DNA from: Myxococcales bacterium
GTDB taxonomy: Bacteria; Myxococcota; Myxococcia; Myxococcales; Anaeromyxobacteraceae
NCBI GenBank assembly: GCA_021806645.1
Contig: JAJZQX010000008.1
Span: 1-64,000 of the forward strand
Reading direction: 5' to 3'
DNA: 64,000 bases
Shown here: in pieces, positions 9,303 to 18,819 of the stretch
Numbering within the stretch: position 1 is the first letter of the stretch
Layout: every line of letters begins with the position of its first letter
Made by a program: the position numbers and the translations under genes
The notes under the pieces: generated by a model
Told to the model about the DNA's origin: nothing
The model's input: the letters and a program-made list of their open reading frames with translations, nothing else
Database searches by the model: none

Positions 9303-10919
9303 CTACTCCAGCTTGTAGTCCTTGAGCTGCTCGCGCAGCGCCGACTTGAGGAACTTGCCGGCGGCGCTGCGTGGGATGGCGGCCATGAAGACGAAGGCGT
9401 CGGGCAGGCAGTACTTCGCGAACATCGGCTCGAGGAACTCGCGCAGCTCCGCCGGCGTGGCGGTGGCGCCCTCGCGCAGCACCACGCAGGCCACCGGCCG
9501 CTCCGTCCACTTCGGGTGAGGCAGGCCGACCACCGCCGCCTCCTTCACCGCCGGGTGGCCCATGAGCGCGTTCTCCAGCTCCACCGAGCTGATCCACTCG
9601 CCGCCCGACTTGATGACGTCCTTGGAGCGGTCGGTGATCCGCATGTAGCCCTCGGCGTCGAAGGTGACGATGTCGCCGGTGCGGAACCAGCCGTCCATGG
9701 TGAACTTGTCGGCCTCGACCGGGTTCTGGAAGTAGCTCCTCGCCACCCAGGGCCCTCGAACCTGCAGCTCGCCCATCGACTTGCCGTCCCAGGCCACCGG
9801 CGCGCCGCTCTCACCCACGGCGCGGACGTCCACGAACGGCACCGCCAGCCCCTGCGAGGCCCGCGTCTTGAACCGCTCGGCGTCCGGCCGCCCGTCGAGG
9901 TGCGGCTTGAGCCGGGAGACCGTGCCCAGCGGCGTGGTCTCGGTCATGCCCCAGGCGTGGAGCACGTTGAGCTTGTGGCGCTTCTCGAAGGCCTCGATCA
10001 TCGACTGCGGCGCCGCGGCGCCGCCCACCACCATGGCCTTGAGCGAGGAGGTGTCGAAGGCGCCCGGGTTCTTGTCGAGCGCGTCGAGGATGCCGAGCCA
10101 GAGGGTCGGCACCCCGGCCGTGAAGGTCACCTTCTCCGAGGCGATCAGCCCGAGCAGCGAGGCCGGGTCGAGGTGCGGGCCGGGGAAGACCTGCTTGGTG
10201 CCGGTCATCACCGCGGTGAAGGGGAGCCCCCAGGCGTTGACGTGGAACATGGGGACCACCGGCATCATGACGTCGGCCTGGCCGAGGCCGAGCGAGTCGG
10301 GCATGGCCGAGACCATGGAGTGGAGCACCACGGCGCGGTGGGAGTAGACGACGCCCTTGGGGCGCCCGGTGGTGCCCGAGGTGTAGCAGAGGCCGAGCGC
10401 CTGGTTCTCCTCGATGCGCGGGACGGCGAAGCTGGGGATCTCCGGCTCGATGAGCTGCTCGTAGTCGATGGTGTTGGGGGGGACCGGCCCGCCGTGGCCC
10501 CAGACGATGACGTGCTTCGGCTTCACCTCATGGGCGAACCGCTCGAAGACCGGGTAGAGGACGTCGTCCACCAGCAGCACCTGGTCGCCGGCGTGGTTCA
10601 TGATGTAGGCGAGGTCGGTGGCGGAGAGGCGCGGGTTGAGGGTGTGGAGCACGGCGCCGGAGAGCGGCACCGCGAAGTAGGCCTCGAGGTGGCGCTGGGT
10701 GTTCCAGCCGAGCGTGGCGACGCGGTCGCCGGGCTTCACGCCGAGCCGCTGCAGCGCGTTGGCGAGCTTCTGCGCGCGGGCGTGGAAGTCGCCGTAGCTG
10801 GACCGGTGGATCGACTTGTCGGGACGGCGGGTGACCAGCTCGGTCCTGGGGAAGAACCGCCCCACCCGATCGAAGAGGTGCGCGATGGTGAGCGGGTAAT
10901 CCATCATCAGGCCGTCCAT
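9303..10919 (-). CDS. Fatty acyl-CoA ligase (AMP-forming, AlkK-like)
   Basis: A 538-residue ANL-superfamily acyl-CoA synthetase that activates a carboxylic acid through an acyl-adenylate. Seen in order: [18 protein letters not shown] in the N-domain, the phosphate loop [11 protein letters not shown] near 178, GWFRTGDI near 410, the hinge [15 protein letters not shown] and the C-terminal catalytic lysine in [12 protein letters not shown] near 520. The pattern and length fit medium/long-chain ligases of the AlkK type. Substrate cannot be fixed from sequence. The ATG at 10919 starts the conserved [13 protein letters not shown] stretch; an upstream ATG would run into the divergent aminotransferase promoter. 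It may serve fatty acids released by the acylase/lipase/FadL genes at 15.7-23.1 kb (inferred). Confidence 0.92.
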   Translation of the reverse strand: MDGLMMDYPLTIAHLFDRVGRFFPRTELVTRRPDKSIHRSSYGDFHARAQKLANALQRLGVKPGDRVATLGWNTQRHLEAYFAVPLSGAVLHTLNPRLSATDLAYIMNHAGDQVLLVDDVLYPVFERFAHEVKPKHVIVWGHGGPVPPNTIDYEQLIEPEIPSFAVPRIEENQALGLCYTSGTTGRPKGVVYSHRAVVLHSMVSAMPDSLGLGQADVMMPVVPMFHVNAWGLPFTAVMTGTKQVFPGPHLDPASLLGLIASEKVTFTAGVPTLWLGILDALDKNPGAFDTSSLKAMVVGGAAAPQSMIEAFEKRHKLNVLHAWGMTETTPLGTVSRLKPHLDGRPDAERFKTRASQGLAVPFVDVRAVGESGAPVAWDGKSMGELQVRGPWVARSYFQNPVEADKFTMDGWFRTGDIVTFDAEGYMRITDRSKDVIKSGGEWISSVELENALMGHPAVKEAAVVGLPHPKWTERPVACVVLREGATATPAELREFLEPMFAKYCLPDAFVFMAAIPRSAAGKFLKSALREQLKDYKLE

Positions 10920-11068
10920 GTGTGGCTCCGTTCGCGAAGGGGGACGTCGGCGAGGCCTCGACGATAGCCCGGCGAGATCGCGCGCGCCCAGCGATTCCGA
11001 TGACGCGTCGCGTGGCGCCACGCCATCCCCCTTGCCACGCCGCCGCCGCCGACCCACACTCGCGGCGC

Positions 11069-12226
11069 ATGCCCGACGCCGCCGCCTCCTTCCCCTCCCG
11101 CCTCCCCCACGTCGGCACCACCATCTTCACGGTGATGTCCCGGCTGGCCGCCGAGTGCGGCGCCGTCAACCTGTCGCAGGGCTTCCCCGACTTCTCGCCC
11201 GATCCGGCCCTGCTGGCGCTGGTCGAGAAGCACCTGCGGGGAGGGGCCAACCAGTACGCCCCCATGGCCGGCGTGGCGCCGCTGCGCGAGGCGATCGCCG
11301 AGAAGACCGCGGCGCAGTGCGGCACCCGCTACGACCCGGAGCACGAGGTGACCGTCACCGCCGGCGGGACCCAGGCCATCTTCACGGCCATCGCCTGCGC
11401 GGTCCGGCCCGGGGACGAGGTGCTGATCTTCGAGCCGGCCTACGACTGCTATGCGCCGGCCGTCGAGCTGGCCGGCGGGACGGTGGTGCGGACCCAGCTC
11501 GGCTTCCCGGACTACCGGCCCGACTGGGCCGAGGTCGGCCGGCTCCTCTCCCCGCGGACCAGGCTGGTGATCGTCAACTCGCCGCACAACCCGACCGGCG
11601 CGGTCTGGACCGCCGGCGACCTCGACCAGCTGGCGGCGCTGCTGCGCGGCACCTCCACGCTGGTGGTCTCCGACGAGGTCTACGAGCATATCGTCTTCGA
11701 CGGCCGGCGCCACCAGAGCTGTGCCCGCCACCCCGAGCTGGCGGCGCGGAGCTTCGTGGTCGGCTCGTTCGGCAAGACCTTCCACGCCACCGGCTGGAAG
11801 ATCGGCCACGTGCTGGCGCCCCGGCAGCTGACCGCCGAGTTCCGCAAGGTCCACCAGTTCGTGGTCTTCTCGGTCAACACGCCCATCCAGCTGGCGCTGG
11901 CCGAGTTCCTGCGCGAGCCGGCCCACTACCTCGGGCTGGCGGCGTTCTACCAGCGGCGGCGGGACCGCTTCCGCGCCGGCCTGTCGGCCACGCGCCTCCG
12001 GCCGCTGGCCTGCGCCGGCACCTACTTCCAGCTCGCCTCGTACGCGGCCGTGAGCGACGAGCCCGACGTGGCGCTGGCCGAGCGGCTCACGCGCGAGCTG
12101 GGCGTGGCCAGCATCCCGGTCTCGGTCTTCCACGCGGCGCCGCGCCAGGACCGGGTGCTCCGGTTCTGCTTCGCCAAGGAGGAGGCGACGCTCGACCGGG
12201 CCTGCGAGCGGCTGGCGAGGCTCTGA
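11069..12226 (+). CDS. PLP-dependent aminotransferase (methionine/kynurenine aminotransferase type)
   Basis: A 385-residue class I/II aminotransferase. The N-terminal VNLSQGFPDFSPDP, then VTAGGTQAIF, NSPHNPTG and the PLP lysine K236 in SFGKTFHATGWKIGH, match the YbdL/KAT subgroup, which uses methionine, aromatic amino acids or kynurenine with 2-oxo acids. The arginine for the substrate carboxylate is in VLRFCFAKEE near the end. The ATG was chosen because conserved sequence begins directly after it; a 5' extension would overlap the promoter gap to the divergent ligase. It stands alone. Confidence 0.92.
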   Translation: MPDAAASFPSRLPHVGTTIFTVMSRLAAECGAVNLSQGFPDFSPDPALLALVEKHLRGGANQYAPMAGVAPLREAIAEKTAAQCGTRYDPEHEVTVTAGGTQAIFTAIACAVRPGDEVLIFEPAYDCYAPAVELAGGTVVRTQLGFPDYRPDWAEVGRLLSPRTRLVIVNSPHNPTGAVWTAGDLDQLAALLRGTSTLVVSDEVYEHIVFDGRRHQSCARHPELAARSFVVGSFGKTFHATGWKIGHVLAPRQLTAEFRKVHQFVVFSVNTPIQLALAEFLREPAHYLGLAAFYQRRRDRFRAGLSATRLRPLACAGTYFQLASYAAVSDEPDVALAERLTRELGVASIPVSVFHAAPRQDRVLRFCFAKEEATLDRACERLARL

Positions 12227-12251
12227 GCGAGAGCCCGGCCGCCGGGCCCCG

Positions 12252-12722
12252 TCACTTCACTGTGACGTCCAGCCGGGCGACCGGCCGTGGGCCGCCGCCC
12301 TCGTCCAGCTCCACCCCCACCGTCCAGGTCCCGGGCGCCAGGGAGACCTCGGTCCGGATGGTGGAGCCGCAGCGGCAGCGGCAGGGGGCGCCCGACAGCT
12401 TCTCGCTCACCACCACGGTCCGCCCCTCCAGCCGCGTGGTGACGGCGCCGGTGAGGCAGCAGGCGTGGGTGAGGGGGTGCTCGACCGTCACGCCGCCCGG
12501 CACGGCGGTGATCCGGGCCGCCGGGCCCGGAGCGCGCGTGACCGGCGGGGGCGGGTGGCTGGCCGCCTCGGCCTCGCTGGTGGCCAGCAGGCAGCCTGAG
12601 AAGGCGGCGCGGGTCGCGAGCGCGGCGGCCGGCGGCGTCGCCGGGGGCGCCTGTGGACCGGCCGCGCAGCCGGCCAGGGCCAGGGCGAGGAAGAGGGCGC
12701 GGGCGAGGTGGGTGGTGCTCAT
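12252..12722 (-). CDS. Cys-rich lipoprotein of unknown function, coupled to the clostripain gene
   Basis: A 156-residue predicted lipoprotein: signal peptide with lipobox ending LALAGC (Cys18), an Ala/Pro-rich linker, then a small beta-rich domain with clustered cysteines (HACCLTG near 86; CRCRC near 114) and a C-terminal strand pair GTWTVGVELDEG. The cysteine clusters could bind metal or form disulfides. I do not recognise the family. The ATG overlaps the stop of the clostripain-type gene (ATGA), so the two products are probably made together, and the lipoprotein may be its partner or inhibitor (inferred). Confidence 0.7.
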   Translation of the reverse strand: MSTTHLARALFLALALAGCAAGPQAPPATPPAAALATRAAFSGCLLATSEAEAASHPPPPVTRAPGPAARITAVPGGVTVEHPLTHACCLTGAVTTRLEGRTVVVSEKLSGAPCRCRCGSTIRTEVSLAPGTWTVGVELDEGGGPRPVARLDVTVK

Positions 12723-14614
12723 GGCTTCACGTCGTAGAAGGAGTAGACCCACGATCCTTCCTCCGCGGTGTTCTCGGCTCGGAGCACGGCGGCGCCGGCG
12801 TAGCCAGCTGGGATGACCGGGAAGTCGAGGCCGAGCGGCCTGGTGGCGTCGAAGCCGGCCGCGGTGGCGTCGTAGAGTTCCCAGGTGAACGACCAGGTGA
12901 GGAGCGACGGCATGAACCGCACCAGCGCCCGCAGCCTGGAGCCGGGCGCCGGGTTGAGCTGGGCCACCCCGCCGCCCGAGTAGAGGAAGACGTTGTTGGC
13001 GAGGAGGGCACCGGCGCCGCTCACCGAGAGCTGCCAGACGGCGAACTCCAGCGTGGCCCCGGGGCTGGCCTCGTAGGCCATCGGGAAGCTGGCGTTGAGG
13101 ACGCCGTTGGACAGCACCTCGAAGGAGACGTAGCCCAGCTCGGTGTAGGCTCCCTGGCTGATCTGTGGGATCGACCAGTCCCAGGTGCTGGTGACGCTGG
13201 TGCCGGACACGGTGGCCGGCTGGTCGCCGAGCATGATCGCCCCGCCCGGCGTGGACGCCGTGCCCCCGGCATCGAGGCCGTAGACGAGGTAGGCCTTGCT
13301 GAGACCGCCCGTGGTCGCGCCGTCGAGCACGCCGGAGACCGTCAACCCCGCCGCGAGCACCGAATCGGAGGCGGAGAGGAAGTTCGGCGCGGCCTGCGCG
13401 GTGCCGCCCCCGTAGACGGCGGTGAGGAAGGTCCGCCAGGCGGTCATGCCGGGCAACGCGTCGTATCCGGTGTTGTAGTACGCGCTGTCGACCGGGAAGT
13501 AGATGGACAGGCCGTGGGAGCCCTCCTTGGCCTGGCCGTGGCGCTCGTGGACCACCGCGCCGGCGACGGCGGTCTGCAGGGTCGAGGCCCCGGTGACGCC
13601 GCTCATGCCGGAGAAGAGGTGCCAGGCGTCCACCAGCTGGTAGGCCTGCGCCGGGTCGGGATTGGAGGCGTACTCGACCGCCTTCTGCCGGCCGCTGGCC
13701 ACCGAGCCGAGCACGGGCGCCACCGCGCCGGCGTTCGGGTAGGTGCCGGCCAGCGAGGCCATGGCCGTCTCGATGGGACCGAGCATCCCGAGGTCCACGA
13801 GCGAGAGGGTCACCCCCGCGGCGTCATTCCACGGCGCGCTGGAGGACTGGGCCCAGAAGCCGTCGATCACCTTCTTGCCCAGGTCGATCGGGGAGAGCAG
13901 GCCGCCGCCGCCGAAGGCCGCCCAGTCCCAGCCGTGGCCCGGCTCGGTCTCCTCGGAGGCGAGCAGGTAGCTGGCGTACGGCTTGACGCTCTCCGCCACC
14001 TCGATGGTGGCCATCAGGCAGGCGTCGAAGCCGATCACGTCGAACCTGGCGACGGTGGTGGCGGCCAGCCCCTGCTGCACGCCGGCGGCGATCCGATCGA
14101 GCGAGAGGTGGTCCGGTTCGCCGGCGATGATGGCCGAGTCGTCCCAGCCGAACCCCTTCCAGCCGCCGCCGTGGTCCCAGAAGACCAGCATGTACCGCTC
14201 GCCCGGGTAGGTCTTGATCCCCCAGGTGACGAAGTCGGCGAGGGTGGAGGTGAGCCCCATGTTCAGCTCGCCGAGGTCCACCTGGTCCTGCACCAGCCCC
14301 CGGCGGACCACGAACCGCTTGGCCGTGGTGAAGTCGCCGAGGTTGAGGATGGCGCCGGCCGCCTGGCCCACGGCCCGGTCGGCCTGGACCACGAAGCGCA
14401 GGTCGGCGCCGGAGTCGACCGAGGCCATCTCGGTGAGGTCCTTGAGCGCGTCGCCTTCGAGGTTGTTGTCGGCGGTCATGTAGACGAGCACCGTCCAGCC
14501 CTTGGTGCCGACCGGTGCGAGGGGCGGCGTCTTGGTCCCCCCACCACCACCGCCGCAGGCGGCTAGGAGCAGGACCCACGAGGCGAGGAGGGAGGAGGCG
14601 TGTCGAAGGCGCAT
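12719..14614 (-). CDS. Clostripain-family (C11) cysteine protease, lipoprotein
   Basis: A 631-residue secreted protease. The signal peptide ends in LLAACG (Cys20) followed by a glycine run, so it is probably a lipoprotein. The C11 domain (about 40-400) has the entry strand WTVLVYMTADNNLE, catalytic His148 in FWDHGGGWKG and catalytic Cys199 in GFDACLMATIEVAE, followed by YLLASEETEPGHGW. All are hallmarks of clostripain/gingipain-like peptidases. The C-terminal 230 residues form beta-sandwich-like domains of unknown role. C11 enzymes usually cut after Arg or Lys and mature by self-cleavage; which bond is cut here is not evident. Confidence 0.92.
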   Translation of the reverse strand: MRLRHASSLLASWVLLLAACGGGGGGTKTPPLAPVGTKGWTVLVYMTADNNLEGDALKDLTEMASVDSGADLRFVVQADRAVGQAAGAILNLGDFTTAKRFVVRRGLVQDQVDLGELNMGLTSTLADFVTWGIKTYPGERYMLVFWDHGGGWKGFGWDDSAIIAGEPDHLSLDRIAAGVQQGLAATTVARFDVIGFDACLMATIEVAESVKPYASYLLASEETEPGHGWDWAAFGGGGLLSPIDLGKKVIDGFWAQSSSAPWNDAAGVTLSLVDLGMLGPIETAMASLAGTYPNAGAVAPVLGSVASGRQKAVEYASNPDPAQAYQLVDAWHLFSGMSGVTGASTLQTAVAGAVVHERHGQAKEGSHGLSIYFPVDSAYYNTGYDALPGMTAWRTFLTAVYGGGTAQAAPNFLSASDSVLAAGLTVSGVLDGATTGGLSKAYLVYGLDAGGTASTPGGAIMLGDQPATVSGTSVTSTWDWSIPQISQGAYTELGYVSFEVLSNGVLNASFPMAYEASPGATLEFAVWQLSVSGAGALLANNVFLYSGGGVAQLNPAPGSRLRALVRFMPSLLTWSFTWELYDATAAGFDATRPLGLDFPVIPAGYAGAAVLRAENTAEEGSWVYSFYDVKP

Positions 14615-14706
14615 GCTGGCTTCCTGCGGCCGGTGGCCGGGAGAGGGAGGGATCGACGAGGCGTCTTCGGGTTGGAGCGGCCGCGCGCGCCGATGTGACA
14701 TCACCC

Positions 14707-15375
14707 TCAGCCATGTGACGACGCCACCAGCTCGCGGACCAGCGGGTCGAGCTGCCTCGGCGCCAGGCCGGTGTCGCGAAGCACCTCGCCCCAGGTGGCG
14801 CGGCCGGCGTGGACCTGCGCCACCAGCGGCGCGGTCGGCGCCCCGAGGCGAGCCGAGAGAACGGTGGCGAGGATCAGCTCGGGCGTGGTGGCGCCGGCCT
14901 GCCGGAGCGCGGCGAGCGCGGTGGGCGTGGCCCCCAGCCGGCGGCGCAGCACCTCGGCGACGGCGATGGCGGCCAGCCTCTCCGTGGGCGCCCCGGCGCG
15001 CAGCGCCGCGCTGAACTCCGGCGTGAGCCCGGACCGCCCGACGAGCGCCGCTGGCCAGCTCCCGCGCGCTTCGCGACTCGAGAGGAGTTCGGCGGCCGGC
15101 AGGCCGAGGCGGGCCCCGGCCCACTGGGCCACCCAGAGGTCGTCCGGATCGGTGCCGGTCATGACGGCGCTCACCAGCGAGCGCTTCTCGACGCCGAAGA
15201 CGGCGGAGAGGAGGGAGCTGCGGGTGGTGGCGAGGATGTAAGGGTCGGCGGCCGCCGGGCGGGCGGGGTCGAAGGCGCGGTCCCGGTAACAGTGGCAGGT
15301 GGCCGTCGGTTCCGCCCTGGCCAGTCCGGGCGTCAGGAGGAGGATGGGGAGGAGAAGGCGGACGAGCGAGGGCAT
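14707..15375 (-). CDS. Secreted protein of unknown function
   Basis: A 222-residue protein with a strong signal peptide (LVRLLLPILLLTPGLARA, cleavage near 19). The mature part begins with a CHCYRDRAFDP motif, then is mostly alpha-helical and Ala/Leu-rich, with repeated VLRRRLGATPTALAALRQAG-like helices. It has no catalytic motif that I recognise. The ATG is chosen because it carries the signal peptide; the upstream frame is a compositional shadow. It lies 92 bp downstream of nothing on its own strand and before the clostripain gene only by convergence of direction (both minus, 92-bp gap), so co-transcription with the protease is possible. Confidence 0.6.
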   Translation of the reverse strand: MPSLVRLLLPILLLTPGLARAEPTATCHCYRDRAFDPARPAAADPYILATTRSSLLSAVFGVEKRSLVSAVMTGTDPDDLWVAQWAGARLGLPAAELLSSREARGSWPAALVGRSGLTPEFSAALRAGAPTERLAAIAVAEVLRRRLGATPTALAALRQAGATTPELILATVLSARLGAPTAPLVAQVHAGRATWGEVLRDTGLAPRQLDPLVRELVASSHG

Positions 15376-15727
15376 GGAGACGGTCGATGCACGCCACCGG
15401 CCAGCGCGCGGCCCACGTGCTTGTTGAGGTCTTGGCCGGCCACGGCTGGTGGCAACGCCCGGTCGGTGGCACGGCCAACGTGCGGTCGGTGGCCCTCCCG
15501 GAACGACGCCGGGACAGGATCGGCCTGCGTCGATCCCGGTGCCGATTTGCCGTGTGGATCCGCAGGACTTGCGCCGGCCGGCCTGAAAACTCTGCGCCGG
15601 CCCTGATTTCCCTCTAGATTTTCGTGTCAACAAGGGTGTACCCAAGTTGCGGTTGGACAACAGCGAGCAGGCTCTTCGCCTGGTGCTGGCGTCGCCGACT
15701 CACGGATCACGGCGGCTGGAGGTTCAC
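15376..15727. other. Gap between the unknown secreted protein gene and the acylase operon
   Basis: This gap of about 350 bp separates divergent genes and must hold both promoters. I see direct repeats CGGTCGGTGGC (near 15464 and 15484) and TGCGCCGGCC (near 15573 and 15593), and a lower-GC patch at about 15600-15630 with a TAGATT hexamer that could be a -10 box for the acylase operon. No well-spaced sigma-54 element or coding frame stands out. Confidence 0.4.
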
Positions 15728-18700
15728 ATGCGTGTCGGGCTGGCTGGTGTTTGCCTGGTTGGCTTCCTGGCGGTCGGGTGCGGCAGCAGTTCGAAGGCGC
15801 CTCCCTCCTTGACCGTCTCACCAAACGGCACCGTGACCGTGCTGGGACCGAAGACCTTCCAGGCCACGGCCATCAACACCGGCGGTCCGGTCACCTGGAG
15901 CCTCACCGGCACCGGCAACGTCGGCACCTTGTCGGCCAGCACCGGCGAGTGGGTCGTCTACCGGCCGCCCGCCACGCCCGCCGTCGGGGCCACCGCCAAG
16001 CTGACCGCGACCTCCGGTGGTCTCACCGCCGAAGCCGATCTACAGCTCTCGCCCCCCGCGATCACCGGCGCCCAGATCCCCGGCCTGACGGCTCCGGTCG
16101 AGGTCCGGTACGACGCCTGGGAGGTGCCGCACATCCGCTGCGCGCAGGCCGCCGACTGCTTCGCCGTGCAGGGCTACCTGCACGCCCGTGACCGGCTCTT
16201 CCAGATCGACCTGCTGCGCCGGGCCGCCACCGGCCGGATGGCCGAGCTGGTCGGCGTCCTCGGGCTCTCGCAGGACGTCCAGCTCCGCACGCTCTTCACC
16301 ACCCGCGCCGGCGAGCGGCTGGGCGACGCCCTGGCCCGCAACATGGCGGCGCAGCGGCCCGACACCAACGCGAAGGCGGTCGCCTACGTGTCCGGCGTCA
16401 ACGCCTACCTGGCCCACCTGCGCGCCACCGGCGCGCCGCTCCCGGGCGAGTACGCCCAGCTCCCGTACCACGTCACCGCCGCCGCCACCGACATCCCCGA
16501 CTGGACCGTGAGCGACGTGCTCTCGTTGATGCGCCTGATGCAGTACCAGCTCTCCTCCACGCTCGACGAGGAGGTCGCCTACGGCCGGTTCGCCGCCGAG
16601 TTCGGTGGCATGGATCCGAAGCTCCCGGTCTGGATCCGCACGCAGCAGCCATCGAGCGAGCAGACCTTCACGCTCCAGCCCGGCAACAGCCCCGCTCCGC
16701 TGCCGAAGCTGGCCGGGGCGCCGCCGGTCACGACCGCGGCGGCACCCAACCTGCCCGGCTGGGGCGGGCCGCTGGCCTCGCTGGCGAACGGCATGGCCGG
16801 TGTCCGTGACCTGCTGGACGCGGTCAACGGCTCCACCGGCTCCAACGACTGGGTGGTTGACGCCGGCCACTCCGCCACCGGCCAGGCCATGGTGGCCAAC
16901 GACCCGCACCTCTCGCTCCAGTACCCGCCCAACTTCTATCTCGCGACGCTCACCTCGAACAACCCGGCCGACAACCTCGACGTCACCGGAGGCGGCTTCG
17001 CCGGCACGCCGGGCGCGCAGGTGGGGCGCGGCAAGAACGTGGGCTGGGGCGTGACCGTGGTGGGGTACGACGTGACCGACATCTACCAGGAGCAGTTCCT
17101 GCCCGCGGCCTCGTGCCCGGGCGGCTTCCCGTACTGCGTCCTCTTCAAGGGAGCCCCGGTCAACCTGCTCCCGGTTCCATTGACCTTCATGGTCCGGACG
17201 CCGGCCGGGCTCGTGGACGCCAAGGATCTCGGGCTGCCCGCCAGCCAGAGGCCGCCCGCGGCCGCGCTGATCGTCCCGCACCACGGCCCGATCATCCAGG
17301 CGCCCGACGCCTCCGGGAAGGCCTTCTCGGTCCGCTGGACCGGCCACGAGGACGCCACGCAGGACCTGTCGGCCTTCCTCGGCCTCGACACCGCCGGCAG
17401 CGTCGCCGAGGCCATGGCGGCCGTCAACGACTGGGCCACCGGCGCGCAGAACTTCGTGCTGGCCGACGACGCCGGCAACATCGGCTACAACCCGCACGCG
17501 CTGGTGCCGAAGCGACCATGGGTCGGTACCGTGGCGGCCGGGCAGCCGCTGCTGCCCTGGTTCCCGCTCCCGGGCGACGGCTCGGCGGAGTGGGGGGCCG
17601 GCGCCACCACCACCGGCCCCAACGACGCGTGCGACGCTGCCGGTCTCGACACCACCACCACGCCGGCCACCGTCCGGGCCCCCAATCGCGACTGCTGGAT
17701 CGCCGACGCCGACCTGCCGCAGGCCACCGGCTCCGCCACCGGCTTCCTCATCACCGCCAACGCCGACCCGGTCGGCACCTCCACCAACACCATCGGCCCC
17801 TTCGGAGTCCCGCTCGACGTCAACGGCAACTACCTGAGCTTCGGCTGGGACGACTCCACCGCCTTCCGCCACGCCCGCATCACCGAGCGCATGAAGCAGG
17901 CGATGACCGCCGGCGGTGGCAAGGTCTCTCAGGCCGACATGGAGGCGATCCAGGCCGACCACGTCTCGCGCATGGGCGCGGCCTTCTACCGCGCCATGGA
18001 CCTCCACCTGGGCGGCATCGCCTCGTTCGGGATGCCCGGCGCCATGCTGGCCGACTGGAAGAACGGCGGCTTCGACTGCCCGAGCGGCCTCCTCGGCATC
18101 GACCCGGTCACGAGCCCGGTCGATCCCGACGCGACGGTCGCCGCCAACTCGGCCGGCTGCTTCCTCTTCCACGTGTTCGCGCGCGAGCTGCTGACCAACG
18201 TCTTCGCCGATGACCTGGCCCAGGCCGGCCTCCCGGTCGGTCCCGTCCAGGCGGTGAAGGGGATGCTCCACATGCTGGAGAACCCGACCACCGCCGACCA
18301 GTCCTTCTGCAACGACGTCGGCGCGGCCGGTGGCTCCACGCCGGTGACCTGCGAGGCGCAGGTCCGGACCGCGCTGCAGACCGCCTTCAACCTGCTCTAC
18401 GCCCGGCTCGGCGCGCCCACCAGCGGCCAGTGGGTCTGGGGGCGGGTCCACACCTTCCAGCCGGTCAGCCAGTTCCCGCTGGTGACCCTCGGCTACGAGC
18501 CGGGGCCGTTCGCCCGGCCCGGCGGCGCCTTCACCGTGGACGTCGCCAGCCCGTCGCTCACCGGCTCCTCGACCAGCTTCGCCTTCGGCTACGGCGCCAA
18601 CGTCCGGCACGTCTCGGTGATGGACCCGGCGGCACCGGTGGTGCGGATGCAGCTGCCCGGGCCCGAGGTCTCCAGGCCGTACGGCGTGACGGTCGGCCCC

Positions 18701-18808
18701 GACCTGCTCTCCGACTGGGCCCGCAACGTCTACTTCGACTACGCGCACGGCGACCAGATCCTGGGCACCACGGTCGCCACGCAGACCTTCACCGGGGCCA
18801 CGCCATGA
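15728..18808 (+). CDS. Penicillin-acylase-family (S45) N-terminal-nucleophile hydrolase, lipoprotein
   Basis: A 1026-residue secreted amidohydrolase. The lipobox is AVGC (Cys18). An Ig-like domain (about 25-110) precedes the S45 domain. The alpha-chain part contains VPHIRCAQAADCFAVQGYLHARDRLFQIDLLRR. The autocatalytic cleavage site is G371/S372 in TGSNDWVV, where Ser372 becomes the N-terminal nucleophile of the beta chain, and ANDPHLSLQYP follows. Family members cleave penicillins, acyl-homoserine lactones or other acyl amides; substrate cannot be told from sequence. It is longer than classical acylases (about 800) by the Ig domain and inserts. GGAGG precedes the ATG. The next gene, a lipase, starts within or 11 bp after its stop. 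Confidence 0.92.
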   Translation: MRVGLAGVCLVGFLAVGCGSSSKAPPSLTVSPNGTVTVLGPKTFQATAINTGGPVTWSLTGTGNVGTLSASTGEWVVYRPPATPAVGATAKLTATSGGLTAEADLQLSPPAITGAQIPGLTAPVEVRYDAWEVPHIRCAQAADCFAVQGYLHARDRLFQIDLLRRAATGRMAELVGVLGLSQDVQLRTLFTTRAGERLGDALARNMAAQRPDTNAKAVAYVSGVNAYLAHLRATGAPLPGEYAQLPYHVTAAATDIPDWTVSDVLSLMRLMQYQLSSTLDEEVAYGRFAAEFGGMDPKLPVWIRTQQPSSEQTFTLQPGNSPAPLPKLAGAPPVTTAAAPNLPGWGGPLASLANGMAGVRDLLDAVNGSTGSNDWVVDAGHSATGQAMVANDPHLSLQYPPNFYLATLTSNNPADNLDVTGGGFAGTPGAQVGRGKNVGWGVTVVGYDVTDIYQEQFLPAASCPGGFPYCVLFKGAPVNLLPVPLTFMVRTPAGLVDAKDLGLPASQRPPAAALIVPHHGPIIQAPDASGKAFSVRWTGHEDATQDLSAFLGLDTAGSVAEAMAAVNDWATGAQNFVLADDAGNIGYNPHALVPKRPWVGTVAAGQPLLPWFPLPGDGSAEWGAGATTTGPNDACDAAGLDTTTTPATVRAPNRDCWIADADLPQATGSATGFLITANADPVGTSTNTIGPFGVPLDVNGNYLSFGWDDSTAFRHARITERMKQAMTAGGGKVSQADMEAIQADHVSRMGAAFYRAMDLHLGGIASFGMPGAMLADWKNGGFDCPSGLLGIDPVTSPVDPDATVAANSAGCFLFHVFARELLTNVFADDLAQAGLPVGPVQAVKGMLHMLENPTTADQSFCNDVGAAGGSTPVTCEAQVRTALQTAFNLLYARLGAPTSGQWVWGRVHTFQPVSQFPLVTLGYEPGPFARPGGAFTVDVASPSLTGSSTSFAFGYGANVRHVSVMDPAAPVVRMQLPGPEVSRPYGVTVGPDLLSDWARNVYFDYAHGDQILGTTVATQTFTGATP

Positions 18809-18819
18809 GGGAGAGCCAG

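Noticed and set aside
10928..10941. CCGTTCGCGAAGGG next to the acyl-CoA ligase start as another FHA-activator site
   Set aside because: Only part of the motif is present, it sits 9 bp before the ATG, and no -24/-12 promoter was found downstream.
15466..15486. TGGCACG followed by GTGC, a possible sigma-54 promoter before the acylase operon
   Set aside because: The spacing between GG and GC is two bases too long for a -24/-12 element.
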